A stretch of DNA of 14,459 nt, from NCBI GenBank assembly GCA_031272655.1, contig JAISTJ010000111.1, positions 1 through 14,459 of the forward strand, read 5' to 3'. Position 1 is the stretch's first letter, and every line of letters starts with the position of its first letter. Shown in pieces: positions 1-8,293 of this stretch. Origin of the DNA: Tannerella sp. Lineage in GTDB: Bacteria; Bacteroidota; Bacteroidia; Bacteroidales; Tannerellaceae. The notes below the pieces were generated by a model. The model searched no databases. It saw only the letters and a program-made list of their open reading frames with translations, and was not told the origin of the DNA. The translations under genes were made by a program, and so were the position numbers.

Positions 1-1541
1 GGCTCTATGCCCGACGTGGTCTGCGACATGAGGCTGGTAGTGCCGGTAGGGGCTATCGTGAGGCAGGCTATGTTGCGACGTCCGTACTTCGTCATCTCTT
101 CGTACAGTTCGGGCGAAGCCTTGCGCAGGCGCTGCACGAAGGGGTTCTTCTCTTCGCGCTTGGCGTCATAGACCTCGAAGGCGCCGCGCTCTTTTGCCAT
201 CCTTACCGACGAGCCGTAAGCCGCCAGAGCCAGCGTCTGCTGCACTTTCTCTGCGAAATCGTTTGCCTCTTCGGTGCCGTAGCGCAGGTTCAAGCCCGCC
301 AGCATATCGCCCTCGGCGGTGATGCCTACGCCCGTACGCCGCCCCTGAAGCGTCTTCTTCTGTATCTTGAGCCACAGATTGCGCTCGGTATGCTTTATCT
401 CATCGTCTTCGGGGTCTGAGGCTATCTTCTCAAGTATTTTCTCTATCTTCTCGGCTTCGAGGTCAATGATGTCGTCCATAATACGCTGAGCAAGAGCGGC
501 ATGTTTCTTAAACAGGTCGAAATCGAAGTATGCGTCGGGGGTGAAAGGGTTTACGACGTAGGAATAGAGGTTCACGGCGAGGAGGCGGCAACTGTCGTAT
601 GGACAGAGCGGTATCTCGCCGCAGGGGTTGGTAGAAACGGTGCGGAAACCGAGGTCGGCATAGCAGTCAGGCACCGATTCGCGGATGATAGTGTCCCAGA
701 ACAGCACGCCCGGCTCGGCCGACTTCCATGCGTTATGGATTATTTTCTTCCACAGTTCGGTGGCGTTGACGTCTTTCTTGACCTTCGGGTTGGGGTCGTT
801 GACCGGCCATTGCTGCGTATAGGGCGTGCCGTTGACTACGGCGTTCATAAAGGCATCGTCAATCTTAACCGACACGTTGGCGCCAGTAACCTTGCCTTCG
901 CTCATCTTGGCGTCTATAAACGATTCGGAATCAGGGTGTTTGATAGAGACGCTCAGCATCAGCGCCCCGCGTCGCCCTTCCTGCGCCACCTCGCGGGTAG
1001 AGTTGGAATAGCGTTCCATGAACGGCACAAGCCCGGTGGACGTCAGCGCTGAGTTCTTTACCAATGAGTCTTTCGGGCGCACGTGCGAGAGGTCATGCCC
1101 CACGCCACCGCGACGCTTCATCAGTTGTACCTGCTCTTCGTCTATGCGTATGATAGCGCCGTATGAATCAGCGTTGCCGTCAATTCCTATCACGAAACAG
1201 TTTGACAGTGAGGATATTTGGAAGTTATTGCCTATACCTGTCATAGGGCTGCCCTGCGGGATGATATAGCGGAAATGGTCGAACAGGTCGAACAGTTCGC
1301 TTTCGGTCAGCGGGTTAGGGTATTTCCTTTCTATGCGGCCTATCTCGCTCGCAAGGCGTCGGTGCATGTCTTCCGGCGTCTGCTCGTAGATGTTACCGAA
1401 CCCGTCTTTGAGGGCGTACTTGTTGACCCAGACCTTAGCCGCCAGTTCGTCGCCCGTAAAATAACCCAGCGAAGCCTTGAAGGCTTCGTCGTAAGAGTAA
1501 GTCCTCTTTGATACCTCAAATAAATCAGCTTTTTTGTCCAT
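1..1541 (-). CDS. nrdJ: Adenosylcobalamin-dependent (class II) ribonucleotide reductase, N-terminal part, cut by the window edge
   Basis: This enzyme makes deoxyribonucleotides from ribonucleotides with a thiyl radical generated from adenosylcobalamin, so it works with or without oxygen. The leftward frame is open from an ATG at 1541 to base 1: 513 codons, with the C-terminus missing. Visible class II/class I RNR hallmarks are Cys115 in SNCFV (one half of the redox pair), the finger-loop motif NPCGE at 305-309 with the presumed thiyl Cys307 and Asn305/Glu309, Cys318 eleven residues on (the expected redox partner position), GRRTGVGI at 400-407, and the phosphate-binding APTGTTS at 497-503. No ATP-cone is seen at the N-terminus, and the protein starts almost directly in the catalytic domain. 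The start is supported because no earlier in-frame ATG fits before the AT-rich spacer. The C-terminal cysteine tail and the B12-binding part lie outside, so the class is inferred from the Cys spacing and overall sequence style. Confidence 0.93.
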   Translation of the reverse strand, partial: MDKKADLFEVSKRTYSYDEAFKASLGYFTGDELAAKVWVNKYALKDGFGNIYEQTPEDMHRRLASEIGRIERKYPNPLTESELFDLFDHFRYIIPQGSPMTGIGNNFQISSLSNCFVIGIDGNADSYGAIIRIDEEQVQLMKRRGGVGHDLSHVRPKDSLVKNSALTSTGLVPFMERYSNSTREVAQEGRRGALMLSVSIKHPDSESFIDAKMSEGKVTGANVSVKIDDAFMNAVVNGTPYTQQWPVNDPNPKVKKDVNATELWKKIIHNAWKSAEPGVLFWDTIIRESVPDCYADLGFRTVSTNPCGEIPLCPYDSCRLLAVNLYSYVVNPFTPDAYFDFDLFKKHAALAQRIMDDIIDLEAEKIEKILEKIASDPEDDEIKHTERNLWLKIQKKTLQGRRTGVGITAEGDMLAGLNLRYGTEEANDFAEKVQQTLALAAYGSSVRMAKERGAFEVYDAKREEKNPFVQRLRKASPELYEEMTKYGRRNIACLTIAPTGTTSLMSQTTSGIE

Positions 1542-1573
1542 AAAAAAAAGTATATTTGTTCTATTTCACGCTG

Positions 1574-1605
1574 CAAATTTTGCAATACTTTTTGTAATAA
1601 CCAAA
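1574..1605 (-). promoter_or_regulatory. Possible promoter of the ribonucleotide reductase gene
   Basis: Read leftward, the sequence has TTTG (plus-strand CAAA, 1602-1605), a 20-base spacer and AAAATTTG (1574-1581). The last matches the Bacteroidota -7 pattern TAnnTTTG except for its first base. This would give a 5' leader of roughly 25-30 bases. The region is very AT-rich, so a chance match is possible. Confidence 0.4.
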
Positions 1606-1870
1606 TTTTTTCTAAAATTTTTTTCAACTTTTTTTCAAAGTTTCCCAAAATATTTTTTAAAATATTGATAATAAATGGTTTAAAAATTTGACATAGTAAG
1701 AAAAATTTCCAAAACGGTAAACTTGTAAATTTTGACATCATCAAAAAAAATCAATGCGGATACATCCGCGTCTTTAATACTATCAACAAATAATTAATGT
1801 ACGCGAGAAAACCGGCCTCTACGTTACAGAGTTTTTCATACAAAACAGGCAAAACAGCGGGATAATTTTC

Positions 1871-1899
1871 TTGTTTGCCGGAAATTTTTTGTACATTTG
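1871..1899 (+). promoter_or_regulatory. Promoter of the aldo/keto reductase gene
   Basis: TACATTTG at 1892-1899 matches the Bacteroidota -7 pattern TAnnTTTG exactly, with TTG at 1871-1873 as a -33 candidate 18 bases upstream. The ATG at 1928 is about 28 bases downstream of the box, a normal leader length. Confidence 0.65.
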
Positions 1900-1927
1900 C
1901 GCCAAAATTTCATAAAATTCAGAAAAC

Positions 1928-2974
1928 ATGAAGAAACAAAAACTTGGAAAGTCGGATATTTTTGTATCCGCAATGACTGCCGGTTGCTGGGCTTTCGGCG
2001 GCGGTGAATATTGGGGCGAACAGTCCCAGAAAGATGTTGATAGTGTAGTAAACGCCTCGCTCGACCTCGGCGTTAATACTTTCGACACCGCAGAGATGTA
2101 TAACAACGGCGAAAGCGAACGCTCGCTCGGTAAGGCGCTCAAAGGCCGCAGGGACGAGGCTGTGGTGATATCGAAAATAGGCCCGTCGAACTGCCATAAA
2201 GTGCGCGAACACTGCATCGCAAGCCTCGAAAGGCTCGGTATGGACTATCTCGACGTCTATATGCTTCACTGGCCTATCAACAAGTTGGCCGTCGAACATT
2301 TTACATCGGATGCCACTATTATTGACGCCCCCCCGACTGTGGAAGAAGCTTATGCTCAGCTTGATGCGCTTAAAAAAGAAGGCTTGATACGCTCTATTGG
2401 GATGAGCAATTTCGGCAGGAAACAGATGGAAGAAGTCGTCAGTACCGGAGTGCAGGTTGACGTCAATGAGATGTCATATAATATTGTATCGCGCGCGATA
2501 GAAGCCGAGATTGCCCCGTACTGTATGGATAACAGTATCAGCATAATAGGTTCTATGGGGTTGCAACAGGGGCTGTTGGCGGGTATCTATCAAACAGTCG
2601 AAGATGTGCCGCCGCATCAGGCTCACTCCAGACATTTCTCTCAGGAACGCGGAAAAGGCACCTCACGCCACTATGAAGCCGGCGCCGAAAAAGAACTGTT
2701 TGAAGTTGTTGACGCTCTGCGTAAAATAGCCGACGACCTGCATGTTCATATAGCTCAACTCGCTATTGCATGGATCCTGAAAAAACCGTTCATGACCTCA
2801 ACTTTAGTCGGCTCGCGTAATCTTAACGAACTGAAAATGAATGTTAAAGCCTGCGAACTTGAACTTTCCGACGAAACGGAGCAACTCATAGACCGCCTTT
2901 CACAGCCGGTTCTTGATATACTTGGCAATAATCCTGACTATTACGAACATTCATCCAAAAGCAGGATTTATTAG
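1928..2974 (+). CDS. Aldo/keto reductase
   Basis: This is an NAD(P)H-dependent carbonyl reductase of the aldo/keto reductase superfamily, a cytoplasmic TIM barrel with 348 residues, the usual length for the bacterial YghZ/Tas-like branch. The complete catalytic tetrad is visible: Asp53 and Tyr58 in FDTAEMYNNGESE, Lys83 in VISKIG and His114 in YMLHWP. The IGMSNF segment at 157-162 and the late TSTLVGSRNLNELKMN segment are the typical cofactor-binding parts. An insertion rich in His, Gln and Ser around residues 225-250 lies in the loop that usually shapes the substrate pocket. There is no signal peptide. The substrate cannot be told from the sequence. The gene ends one base before the start of the methyltransferase gene, so the two are probably translated from one message. 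Confidence 0.92.
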   Translation: MKKQKLGKSDIFVSAMTAGCWAFGGGEYWGEQSQKDVDSVVNASLDLGVNTFDTAEMYNNGESERSLGKALKGRRDEAVVISKIGPSNCHKVREHCIASLERLGMDYLDVYMLHWPINKLAVEHFTSDATIIDAPPTVEEAYAQLDALKKEGLIRSIGMSNFGRKQMEEVVSTGVQVDVNEMSYNIVSRAIEAEIAPYCMDNSISIIGSMGLQQGLLAGIYQTVEDVPPHQAHSRHFSQERGKGTSRHYEAGAEKELFEVVDALRKIADDLHVHIAQLAIAWILKKPFMTSTLVGSRNLNELKMNVKACELELSDETEQLIDRLSQPVLDILGNNPDYYEHSSKSRIY

Positions 2975-2975
2975 T

Positions 2976-4112
2976 ATGAGTTTCAGGGAGTTACTTATCA
3001 CTGATAAACAACCTAACGACGAAGCTGTTGTTAAACACTTGCAACAGACGCAGTTACCTATTGTCCTGTATGGGGCTTCGCCCGATGTGGCTGACGGGAT
3101 AGTTAAAAAGCTGTCCCTCAGTCATATACAAGTTGCGATGGTTGCATACGACGACTTGACGCCTCCGCCTGCAGCGCTGCAAGAAACTAAACTGCTCAAA
3201 AATATTCCTGCCGCGCCCACAACTGCGGTCTCTGCGCAGTTCAAGGCTTTCAATGTTGTAATAGGATTTGTTAAAGGCTATCCTTTAGCCGCCGAAATTG
3301 CGCATAAGTTCAAAAACGCGCAGGCGGCGTTTTATTTCTCGGAAGTCTTTGATATGGAGATAATTACTCCCCAATTCGTGAATGAAAATATTGACAGTCT
3401 GGAAGTTCTGTATGATTCTTTGTCCGATGAACGTTCAAAACAGTCATTTGCGGCATATCTTCAGAGTAAAATCTCGCAGGATATGAAGTTTCTGCCGCCT
3501 GTGTTCGAGAAGGTGCAGTATTTCCCGCAAGACATCATTGCCCTGACTACCAACGAGTTGTATTTTGACGGTGGCGCTTTTACAGGCGATACGATTGCTG
3601 ATTTTTGCAAGTATTCATCAGGTAAATACCGGCATATTTGGGCTGCCGAACCTGATCGGCAAAATTTCGAGATGCTTAGCCGGTATGTCCAGCAGGCAGG
3701 TTTCGATAACATAACTCTCTGTAATAAAGGTATTTATAGCAATACGGGACGCCAACCTTTCTGCTCGGAAGGAAGCATGTTGTCCATGATTACGGACAAC
3801 TCCGGCCAGAGCATAGAAGTGGACACTATTGACAATATTACTGCGGGCGAGGCTGTTACATTCATTAAACTTGATGTTGAAGGAGCCGAGCTTGAAGCGT
3901 TGAAAGGCGCCGAACAGACTATCCGGCGGCATCAACCGATTTTGGCTGTCAGTATATATCACAGGCAAAGGGATTTTGTTGATATTCCGCTGTTTATCAA
4001 GAGTATAGCGCCCGATTACCACCTCTTTTTCAGGGCGCATAAAAAACTTGCAATAGACGCGGTTTTATATTTTTTGCCGCAAAACAGGTTGAAAATTTTA
4101 CAATTATCATAA
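2976..4112 (+). CDS. FkbM family methyltransferase with an extra N-terminal domain
   Basis: This is a SAM-dependent O-methyltransferase of the FkbM type (Methyltransf_21), a family that methylates sugars, polyketides and other secondary products. I place the start at the ATG at 2976, one base after the upstream stop, giving 378 residues; an in-frame ATG at 2913 would overlap the reductase by 62 bases and adds a hydrophobic stretch not needed by the family. The catalytic domain spans about 194-370: the SAM-binding loop FDGGAFTGDT (197-206), the acidic AEPD (224-227) and the family hallmark KLDVEGAELEAL (298-309). Residues 1-190 form a separate region with an LPIVLYGAS motif (27-35) that resembles the start of a second nucleotide-binding fold; similar N-terminal extensions occur in FkbM proteins of surface-polysaccharide loci. 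No glycosyltransferases are nearby, so the acceptor is unknown. Confidence 0.88.
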   Translation: MSFRELLITDKQPNDEAVVKHLQQTQLPIVLYGASPDVADGIVKKLSLSHIQVAMVAYDDLTPPPAALQETKLLKNIPAAPTTAVSAQFKAFNVVIGFVKGYPLAAEIAHKFKNAQAAFYFSEVFDMEIITPQFVNENIDSLEVLYDSLSDERSKQSFAAYLQSKISQDMKFLPPVFEKVQYFPQDIIALTTNELYFDGGAFTGDTIADFCKYSSGKYRHIWAAEPDRQNFEMLSRYVQQAGFDNITLCNKGIYSNTGRQPFCSEGSMLSMITDNSGQSIEVDTIDNITAGEAVTFIKLDVEGAELEALKGAEQTIRRHQPILAVSIYHRQRDFVDIPLFIKSIAPDYHLFFRAHKKLAIDAVLYFLPQNRLKILQLS

Positions 4113-4121
4113 AATAATTAT

Positions 4122-4129
4122 TACATTTG
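4122..4129 (+). promoter_or_regulatory. -7 box of the DUF1080 / phosphate transport operon
   Basis: TACATTTG is an exact match to the Bacteroidota -7 pattern, 28 bases before the ATG at 4158. The expected -33 position (about 4096-4100) has only a weak TTTTA. The box lies just after the stop of the methyltransferase gene, so the downstream genes form a separate transcription unit. Confidence 0.6.
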
Positions 4130-4157
4130 CACATCAATTAATAAAATTAATAATCGT

Positions 4158-4943
4158 ATGAAAAAAAGTATTTTTAAAGTCGTAATGCTTTTATCAGCAA
4201 GCATTTGTGTTCTGACGGCAAACGGTCAGACGAGTTATCCGGAACCTGAAGCGATGCGTCCGGGAATGTCGGAGTTTTGGCTTCCGCAGCCAACAGTCAT
4301 CACTCCGGGAGATATTAAGACCAATACGGCGCCTTCGGACGCTATCATCCTGTTTGACGGCAAAGACCTGTCGGCTTGGGAAAAAGGCGGCAAGGACGGC
4401 GGTCCCGCAGAGTGGACGGTCAATAGTGACGGCACTTTTACCGTTGACAAGAAGAAAGGCGATATCCAGACGAAGCAGAAGTTCGAGAATTTTCAGCTGC
4501 ACATTGAGTGGCGCATCCCCGAAAACATTACCGGCAAAGGTCAGGGGCGCGGCAACAGCGGCATCTTCCTGCAAGGAATGTATGAACTTCAGGTGCTCGA
4601 CAGCTATCAAAACGAGACTTACGCCAACGGTCAGGCCGGTAGCATCTACAAGCAGTCGAAGCCATTGGTCAACGTTATGCGCAAACCGGGTGAGTGGAAC
4701 GTGTATGACGTGATTTACACTGCGCCTGTTTTCAAAGAAGACGGCACTTACCGCATCCCGCCGCAGGTAACGGTCCTTCACAACGGGGTTGTTGTGCAAA
4801 ACAACACAACCATACTCGGAACGACCGAATATATCGGCTTCCCGCGCGTGGTCAAACATGGCGCCGGCCCTATCATGCTGCAAAGTCATGGAGACCGCAG
4901 CGAACCTATCAGTTTTCGTAATATCTGGATAAGAGAATTGTAA
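4158..4943 (+). CDS. Secreted DUF1080 protein (3-keto-disaccharide hydrolase family)
   Basis: The family (PF06439) adopts a concanavalin-like beta-sandwich, and characterised Bacteroidota members hydrolyse 3-keto-glucosides or act on related glycans outside the cytoplasm. The 261-residue product begins with a clear Sec signal peptide (MKKS then a hydrophobic run to about residue 19, with cleavage plausible near ANGQ at 21-24). The domain fills residues 63-261: IILFDGKDLSAWEKG at 63-77 is the family's opening motif, GNSGIFLQGMYELQVLDSY at 132-150 its central signature, and FRNIWIREL ends it. No lipobox cysteine follows the signal, so it is probably periplasmic. It is followed after 13 bases by the PhoU-like gene, an unexpected partner. 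The exact substrate is not readable from the sequence. Confidence 0.88.
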   Translation: MKKSIFKVVMLLSASICVLTANGQTSYPEPEAMRPGMSEFWLPQPTVITPGDIKTNTAPSDAIILFDGKDLSAWEKGGKDGGPAEWTVNSDGTFTVDKKKGDIQTKQKFENFQLHIEWRIPENITGKGQGRGNSGIFLQGMYELQVLDSYQNETYANGQAGSIYKQSKPLVNVMRKPGEWNVYDVIYTAPVFKEDGTYRIPPQVTVLHNGVVVQNNTTILGTTEYIGFPRVVKHGAGPIMLQSHGDRSEPISFRNIWIREL

Positions 4944-4956
4944 TAATCAGGCATTT

Positions 4957-5604
4957 ATGAAAAATACCATATTTAATCGTTTTACTCCCAAGGAAGTAAA
5001 ATTCTATCCGCTTTTCAAAAAATTGTCGGAAGTGATAATCAGCGCTGCCGACAAACTGAAGGAGTGCACCGAAACGTCAAATCATGAGGTTCACGCAGAT
5101 AACTACAAGATTATCAAGGATTTTGAACGTCAAGGCGATAAGATTTCCCACACGATTTTCGACGAACTCAACCGCACTTTCATCACTCCTTTCGACCGCG
5201 AAGATATTCATGAACTTGCGATGTTTATGGACGACGTGCTTGACGGCATCAATTCGTCGGCAAAGCGATTAGCGCTTTACAAGCCCAAATCAATCCCTAA
5301 AGAAGCGGCGCAGCTTGCCGAACTTATCAGGCAGGCAGCGCTGTGTCTGGGAAAGATTGCCGGCGAACTGGAGACTTTGAAAAAGAAGTCGGCGGCAGTC
5401 AGGACGTATTGCGCTGAATTACACGATATTGAAAACCGTGCGGATGATGTTTACGACTTTTTCGTAATGAAACTTTTTGAGGAAGAAAAAGACAGCCTCG
5501 AGCTGATAAAACTCAAGGAAATTCTGTACGAAATGGAGAAAACGACTGATATTGTGGAGTATGTCGGGAAAATTGTAACGACGATAATAGTGAAGTATGC
5601 TTAA
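4957..5604 (+). CDS. PhoU-like (DUF47) phosphate transport accessory protein
   Basis: This family (TIGR00153-type, DUF47) is made of long helical bundles related to PhoU and is almost always encoded next to a Pit-type phosphate transporter, whose activity it is thought to regulate. The 215 residues are of normal length. Two PhoU-like E/D-rich metal-binding helices are visible: FERQGDKISH (about 55-64) and HDIENRADDVYD in the second half, plus the family motif NRTFITPFDREDI and a terminal EMEKTTDIVEYVG. There are no membrane segments, so the protein is cytoplasmic. The transporter gene starts 12 bases downstream, which fits translational coupling and a shared function. Confidence 0.92.
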   Translation: MKNTIFNRFTPKEVKFYPLFKKLSEVIISAADKLKECTETSNHEVHADNYKIIKDFERQGDKISHTIFDELNRTFITPFDREDIHELAMFMDDVLDGINSSAKRLALYKPKSIPKEAAQLAELIRQAALCLGKIAGELETLKKKSAAVRTYCAELHDIENRADDVYDFFVMKLFEEEKDSLELIKLKEILYEMEKTTDIVEYVGKIVTTIIVKYA

Positions 5605-5616
5605 AATCCTGAATTA

Positions 5617-6663
5617 ATGGAACTTTTAATAATAATCATTGTTCTTGCTCTTATTTTCGATTTTATCAACGGCTTTCACGACGCGGCAAACTCCATTGCA
5701 ACAGTAGTTTCTACAAAAGTCCTTTCGCCCTTCAAGGCGGTGGTTTGGGCTGCTGTTTTCAATTTTGTGGCATTTTTCATAGCCAAATACATAATAGGCG
5801 AGTTCGGGATAGCTAACACTGTGTCTAAGACCGTTTTACCGGAGTTTATCACCCTTCCGGTGATTCTGTCGGGTTTATCGGCGGCAATCGTATGGAACCT
5901 GATAACATGGTGGTTCGGCATCCCGTCTTCCTCGTCTCATACGTTGATTGGAGGCTTTGCAGGCGCCGCCATAGCGCATGCCGGCTTCTCGTCAATACAC
6001 GGGGAAGTCATTCTGCTTATCGCCTCATTCATCATCTTAGCCCCGCTGCTTGGATTGCTTAGCGGCGCGCTCATCATGATACTAATCCAGTATATTGCCC
6101 GCCGCGCACGCCCATCGGCAGCCGAAAAAGGCTTCAAAAGGCTGCAACTGCTCTCATCTGCCATGCTGAGCATCGGTCATGGACTTAACGATTCGCAGAA
6201 AGTGATGGGAATCATCGCAATAACGCTTATTTCAGTAAATGTTTCAGGTGAAATAACCCTTCCTCAATGGATGCAACTGTCTGATTTTTCGGAGTTTAAG
6301 ACCGTCAATACTTTCGACTGGATACCTTTCGCATGCTTTACGGCAATAGCGTTAGGCACTATCACCGGCGGCTGGAAAATTATCAAAACGATGGGAAATA
6401 AGATAACGAAACTGACTGGTGTTGAGGGGTTTTGCTCACAGGCTTCAAGTGCTATCACGCTGTTCCTCACCGAGATACTGAAAGTACCGGTCAGCACAAC
6501 GCACGTCATAACAGGCAGTATAATGGGAACGGGCGCCGTCAAACGCCTCTCGGCAGTCCGCTGGGGCGTATCCATCAACCTTATCTGGGCATGGATACTG
6601 ACAATCCCCGTCAGCGCCATCCTCGCCGCAATAGTTTACTGGACAGTATCCCTCTTCCTCTGA
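5617..6663 (+). CDS. Pit family inorganic phosphate transporter
   Basis: This is a low-affinity phosphate (metal-phosphate) symporter of the inner membrane, PiT family. At 348 residues it matches the short bacterial Pit form. The family's inverted duplication is visible: the first signature FDFINGFHDAANSIATVVST near residues 15-34 and the matching GHGLNDSQKVMG in the second half, with a further conserved TTHVITGSIMGTGAVKR near 293-309. About ten strongly hydrophobic segments are spread along the protein, with a hydrophilic loop between the halves. The upstream PhoU-like gene is its expected partner. The cation used cannot be told from the sequence. The downstream flank is a tandem repeat rather than a recognisable terminator. 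Confidence 0.94.
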   Translation: MELLIIIIVLALIFDFINGFHDAANSIATVVSTKVLSPFKAVVWAAVFNFVAFFIAKYIIGEFGIANTVSKTVLPEFITLPVILSGLSAAIVWNLITWWFGIPSSSSHTLIGGFAGAAIAHAGFSSIHGEVILLIASFIILAPLLGLLSGALIMILIQYIARRARPSAAEKGFKRLQLLSSAMLSIGHGLNDSQKVMGIIAITLISVNVSGEITLPQWMQLSDFSEFKTVNTFDWIPFACFTAIALGTITGGWKIIKTMGNKITKLTGVEGFCSQASSAITLFLTEILKVPVSTTHVITGSIMGTGAVKRLSAVRWGVSINLIWAWILTIPVSAILAAIVYWTVSLFL

Positions 6664-6676
6664 ATCTTATTTTTTT

Positions 6677-6725
6677 AATTCTCAATTCTCAATTCTTAAT
6701 TCTTAATTCTTAATTCTTAATTCTA
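6677..6725. repeat. Heptamer tandem repeat between convergent genes
   Basis: Seven contiguous 7-base units: AATTCTC twice, AATTCTT four times, then AATTCTA. Read leftward, the array begins exactly with the TAG stop codon of the M28 peptidase (TAGAATT) and continues as AAGAATT and GAGAATT units. The Pit transporter stop lies 13 bases before the other end. No hairpin typical of a terminator is present in this gap. Confidence 0.92.
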
Positions 6726-8270
6726 TTTATACATTCCCTCCCGTGAAATCAGGTGGTCAAGGTTAGCAACACCAAGCCCAATAACCGCGAGCACTGTAGC
6801 CGCATGTTCCTGATATTCGGGGATGCTTTTGGTGTAGAGGTCGCGCTCGGAATGCCATATCTCCATATAGCTAAAATTGTAACCTTTGACATCTTCTTCC
6901 TGCAAGGTGATTGTCGGGATGCCTTTAATGGCAAAGACGGAAGCGTCGGTACCACCTGTACGAGTGGGTTTTGGACGAGCTTCTTTTATCTCGGTTACTT
7001 CAAAAGGATAATCTTCACGAATACTTTTCAGCGGTTCGCATATATTCACAAAATCCTTATATGCAGAAGAATGGACACTGACTTTGACCGGCGCAAGAGG
7101 CCCTCCGTCGCGATTGAAGACGTTGGAAATCTTATCCCACAGGTTTTTATGCGAATCAGCCCATGCTGTCGCGCCCAGCAAGCCAAATTCTTCAGCTGCA
7201 AAAGCGATGAATAGCATGCTTCGTTTAGGCTTGGCGCCGGAAAGCGCCACTAATCGCGCCGCTTCTACAACCGAAGTCAAGCCCGAACCGCAATCCACTC
7301 CGCCGGTCGCAGCGTCAAATGAATCCAAATGACCGCTTAAAATGACGTATTCATCAGGATATTTTGTGCCTTTAATTTTGCCTATAACCGTATGATACTT
7401 TACCGGACCGGGTTTGAAATGATTGCGTATATCAAATTCGAGTTCAAAAACTCTGCGCTCTAAAGCCATCTGTTTGATTATATCATACTGATGTTCATCG
7501 AGTTTGATGTCCGGCAACTCCGGCAGCTTGTCGAAAGTCATTGTTGAATCCCTTACCAAAGAGCGGTCGTAAAGTGCAACCAACGGCACCGGCGCGGATT
7601 GTATAATGCCAAGTATTCCGGCTTCTTTCATCTCTTTGAGAAACAGTGCCGGCTCATCATTCATCGGAAGCATCGTGTCATTGCGGTTTTCTTCCCGGTT
7701 GCGGCGGCGAGTCTCCATATTCTTTTTCGCAATCTCGTCATTAACAGCTATAATTGAATCGCGCCTTGCATTAGCATTATCGCTTTGGTCTATCGCCCAG
7801 CCCACACTTTTGCCGCCGATTAGCACCCATGCGCCTTTTAAAGCGCCTTTCATGCGTGTGAACTCTTCGCGCGATTTTGGCTCTATCAGCACATGACCGC
7901 TCTGAAGTCCCTTAGTACCTGATGTGTATGATGGCGTAACAAAATGAAGTGTCATAGCTTCATCACCGCCAAGCATCCTGCCAAACCATGGCCCGCGATT
8001 GAAACCGACAGGGACGCTTCCTGCCTCGTGCATCTCTACTTCGAGACCCCATTTGCGATATTCGCTTGCTAACCAGTTGGCTGCATTATCGTAGGCGTCG
8101 GAACCTACCGGACGACCGCCAAAACGGTTAGTCAGTATGTCTAAGTGCCTCATTACCTGATTGTCGGTTTTTCCCAATGCAATAATTTTCTGTATAACAT
8201 CCTTCTGAGCGAATCCCGAAAACGCCGAAAGTGATAAAAAACAGACGATAATAATAAAAACTTTTTTCAT
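6723..8270 (-). CDS. Secreted M28 family zinc metallopeptidase
   Basis: This is a co-catalytic two-zinc exopeptidase of the M28 family (aminopeptidase or carboxypeptidase type), exported from the cytoplasm. I start it at the ATG at 8270, giving 515 residues and a clean signal peptide (MKKVFIIIVCFLSLSAFSGFAQ); a GTG eight codons upstream (8294) overlaps the promoter -7 box and would put a charged tail before the signal. All metal and catalytic residues are visible in order: His314 and Asp316 in SGHLDSFD, the bridging Asp326 in GGVDCGSG, the Glu360-Glu361 pair in AAEEFGLLG, Asp442 in GGTDASVF and His473 in EIWHSERD. The segment from about 85 to 290 is the usual apical/PA-like insertion, including a highly charged stretch of Arg, Asn and Glu near 185-200. 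The peptide substrate is unknown. Confidence 0.93.
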   Translation of the reverse strand: MKKVFIIIVCFLSLSAFSGFAQKDVIQKIIALGKTDNQVMRHLDILTNRFGGRPVGSDAYDNAANWLASEYRKWGLEVEMHEAGSVPVGFNRGPWFGRMLGGDEAMTLHFVTPSYTSGTKGLQSGHVLIEPKSREEFTRMKGALKGAWVLIGGKSVGWAIDQSDNANARRDSIIAVNDEIAKKNMETRRRNREENRNDTMLPMNDEPALFLKEMKEAGILGIIQSAPVPLVALYDRSLVRDSTMTFDKLPELPDIKLDEHQYDIIKQMALERRVFELEFDIRNHFKPGPVKYHTVIGKIKGTKYPDEYVILSGHLDSFDAATGGVDCGSGLTSVVEAARLVALSGAKPKRSMLFIAFAAEEFGLLGATAWADSHKNLWDKISNVFNRDGGPLAPVKVSVHSSAYKDFVNICEPLKSIREDYPFEVTEIKEARPKPTRTGGTDASVFAIKGIPTITLQEEDVKGYNFSYMEIWHSERDLYTKSIPEYQEHAATVLAVIGLGVANLDHLISREGMYK

Positions 8271-8293
8271 TTCCTTGATAATATAATAAAGCA

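Larger units (their letters stand above)
1542..1927. other. AT-rich intergenic spacer between divergent genes
   Basis: This 386-base stretch has long T and A runs (about 1600-1750) and no convincing reading frame. It contains one small perfect hairpin, GCGGA-TACA-TCCGC, at 1756-1769. The candidate promoters lie at its two ends. I looked for a cobalamin riboswitch on the strand leading into the B12-dependent reductase and saw no B12-box-like conserved core. Confidence 0.6.

Noticed and set aside
501..1052. Rightward open frame inside the ribonucleotide reductase gene
   Set aside because: The opposite strand encodes an unmistakable reductase with all active-site motifs across this stretch.
1756..1769. 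Hairpin GCGGA-TACA-TCCGC as a terminator
   Set aside because: The stem is only five pairs and the T run (leftward reading) starts several bases after it; nothing upstream in that direction needs terminating.
1542..1927. Cobalamin riboswitch before the B12-dependent reductase
   Set aside because: No B12-box-like core or conserved multi-stem arrangement was seen on the minus strand; the spacer is mostly A and T runs with one 5-base hairpin.
2913..2975. Upstream ATG for the methyltransferase
   Set aside because: It would overlap the reductase gene by 62 bases and add 21 residues outside the domain; the ATG at 2976 follows the stop directly, as expected for a coupled pair.
4194..4889. Long antisense open frame (231 codons) opposite the DUF1080 gene
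   Set aside because: It is the mirror of a well-recognised gene, has no family-like motifs and lacks a promoter; the same applies to the 209-codon frame opposite 12088-12717.
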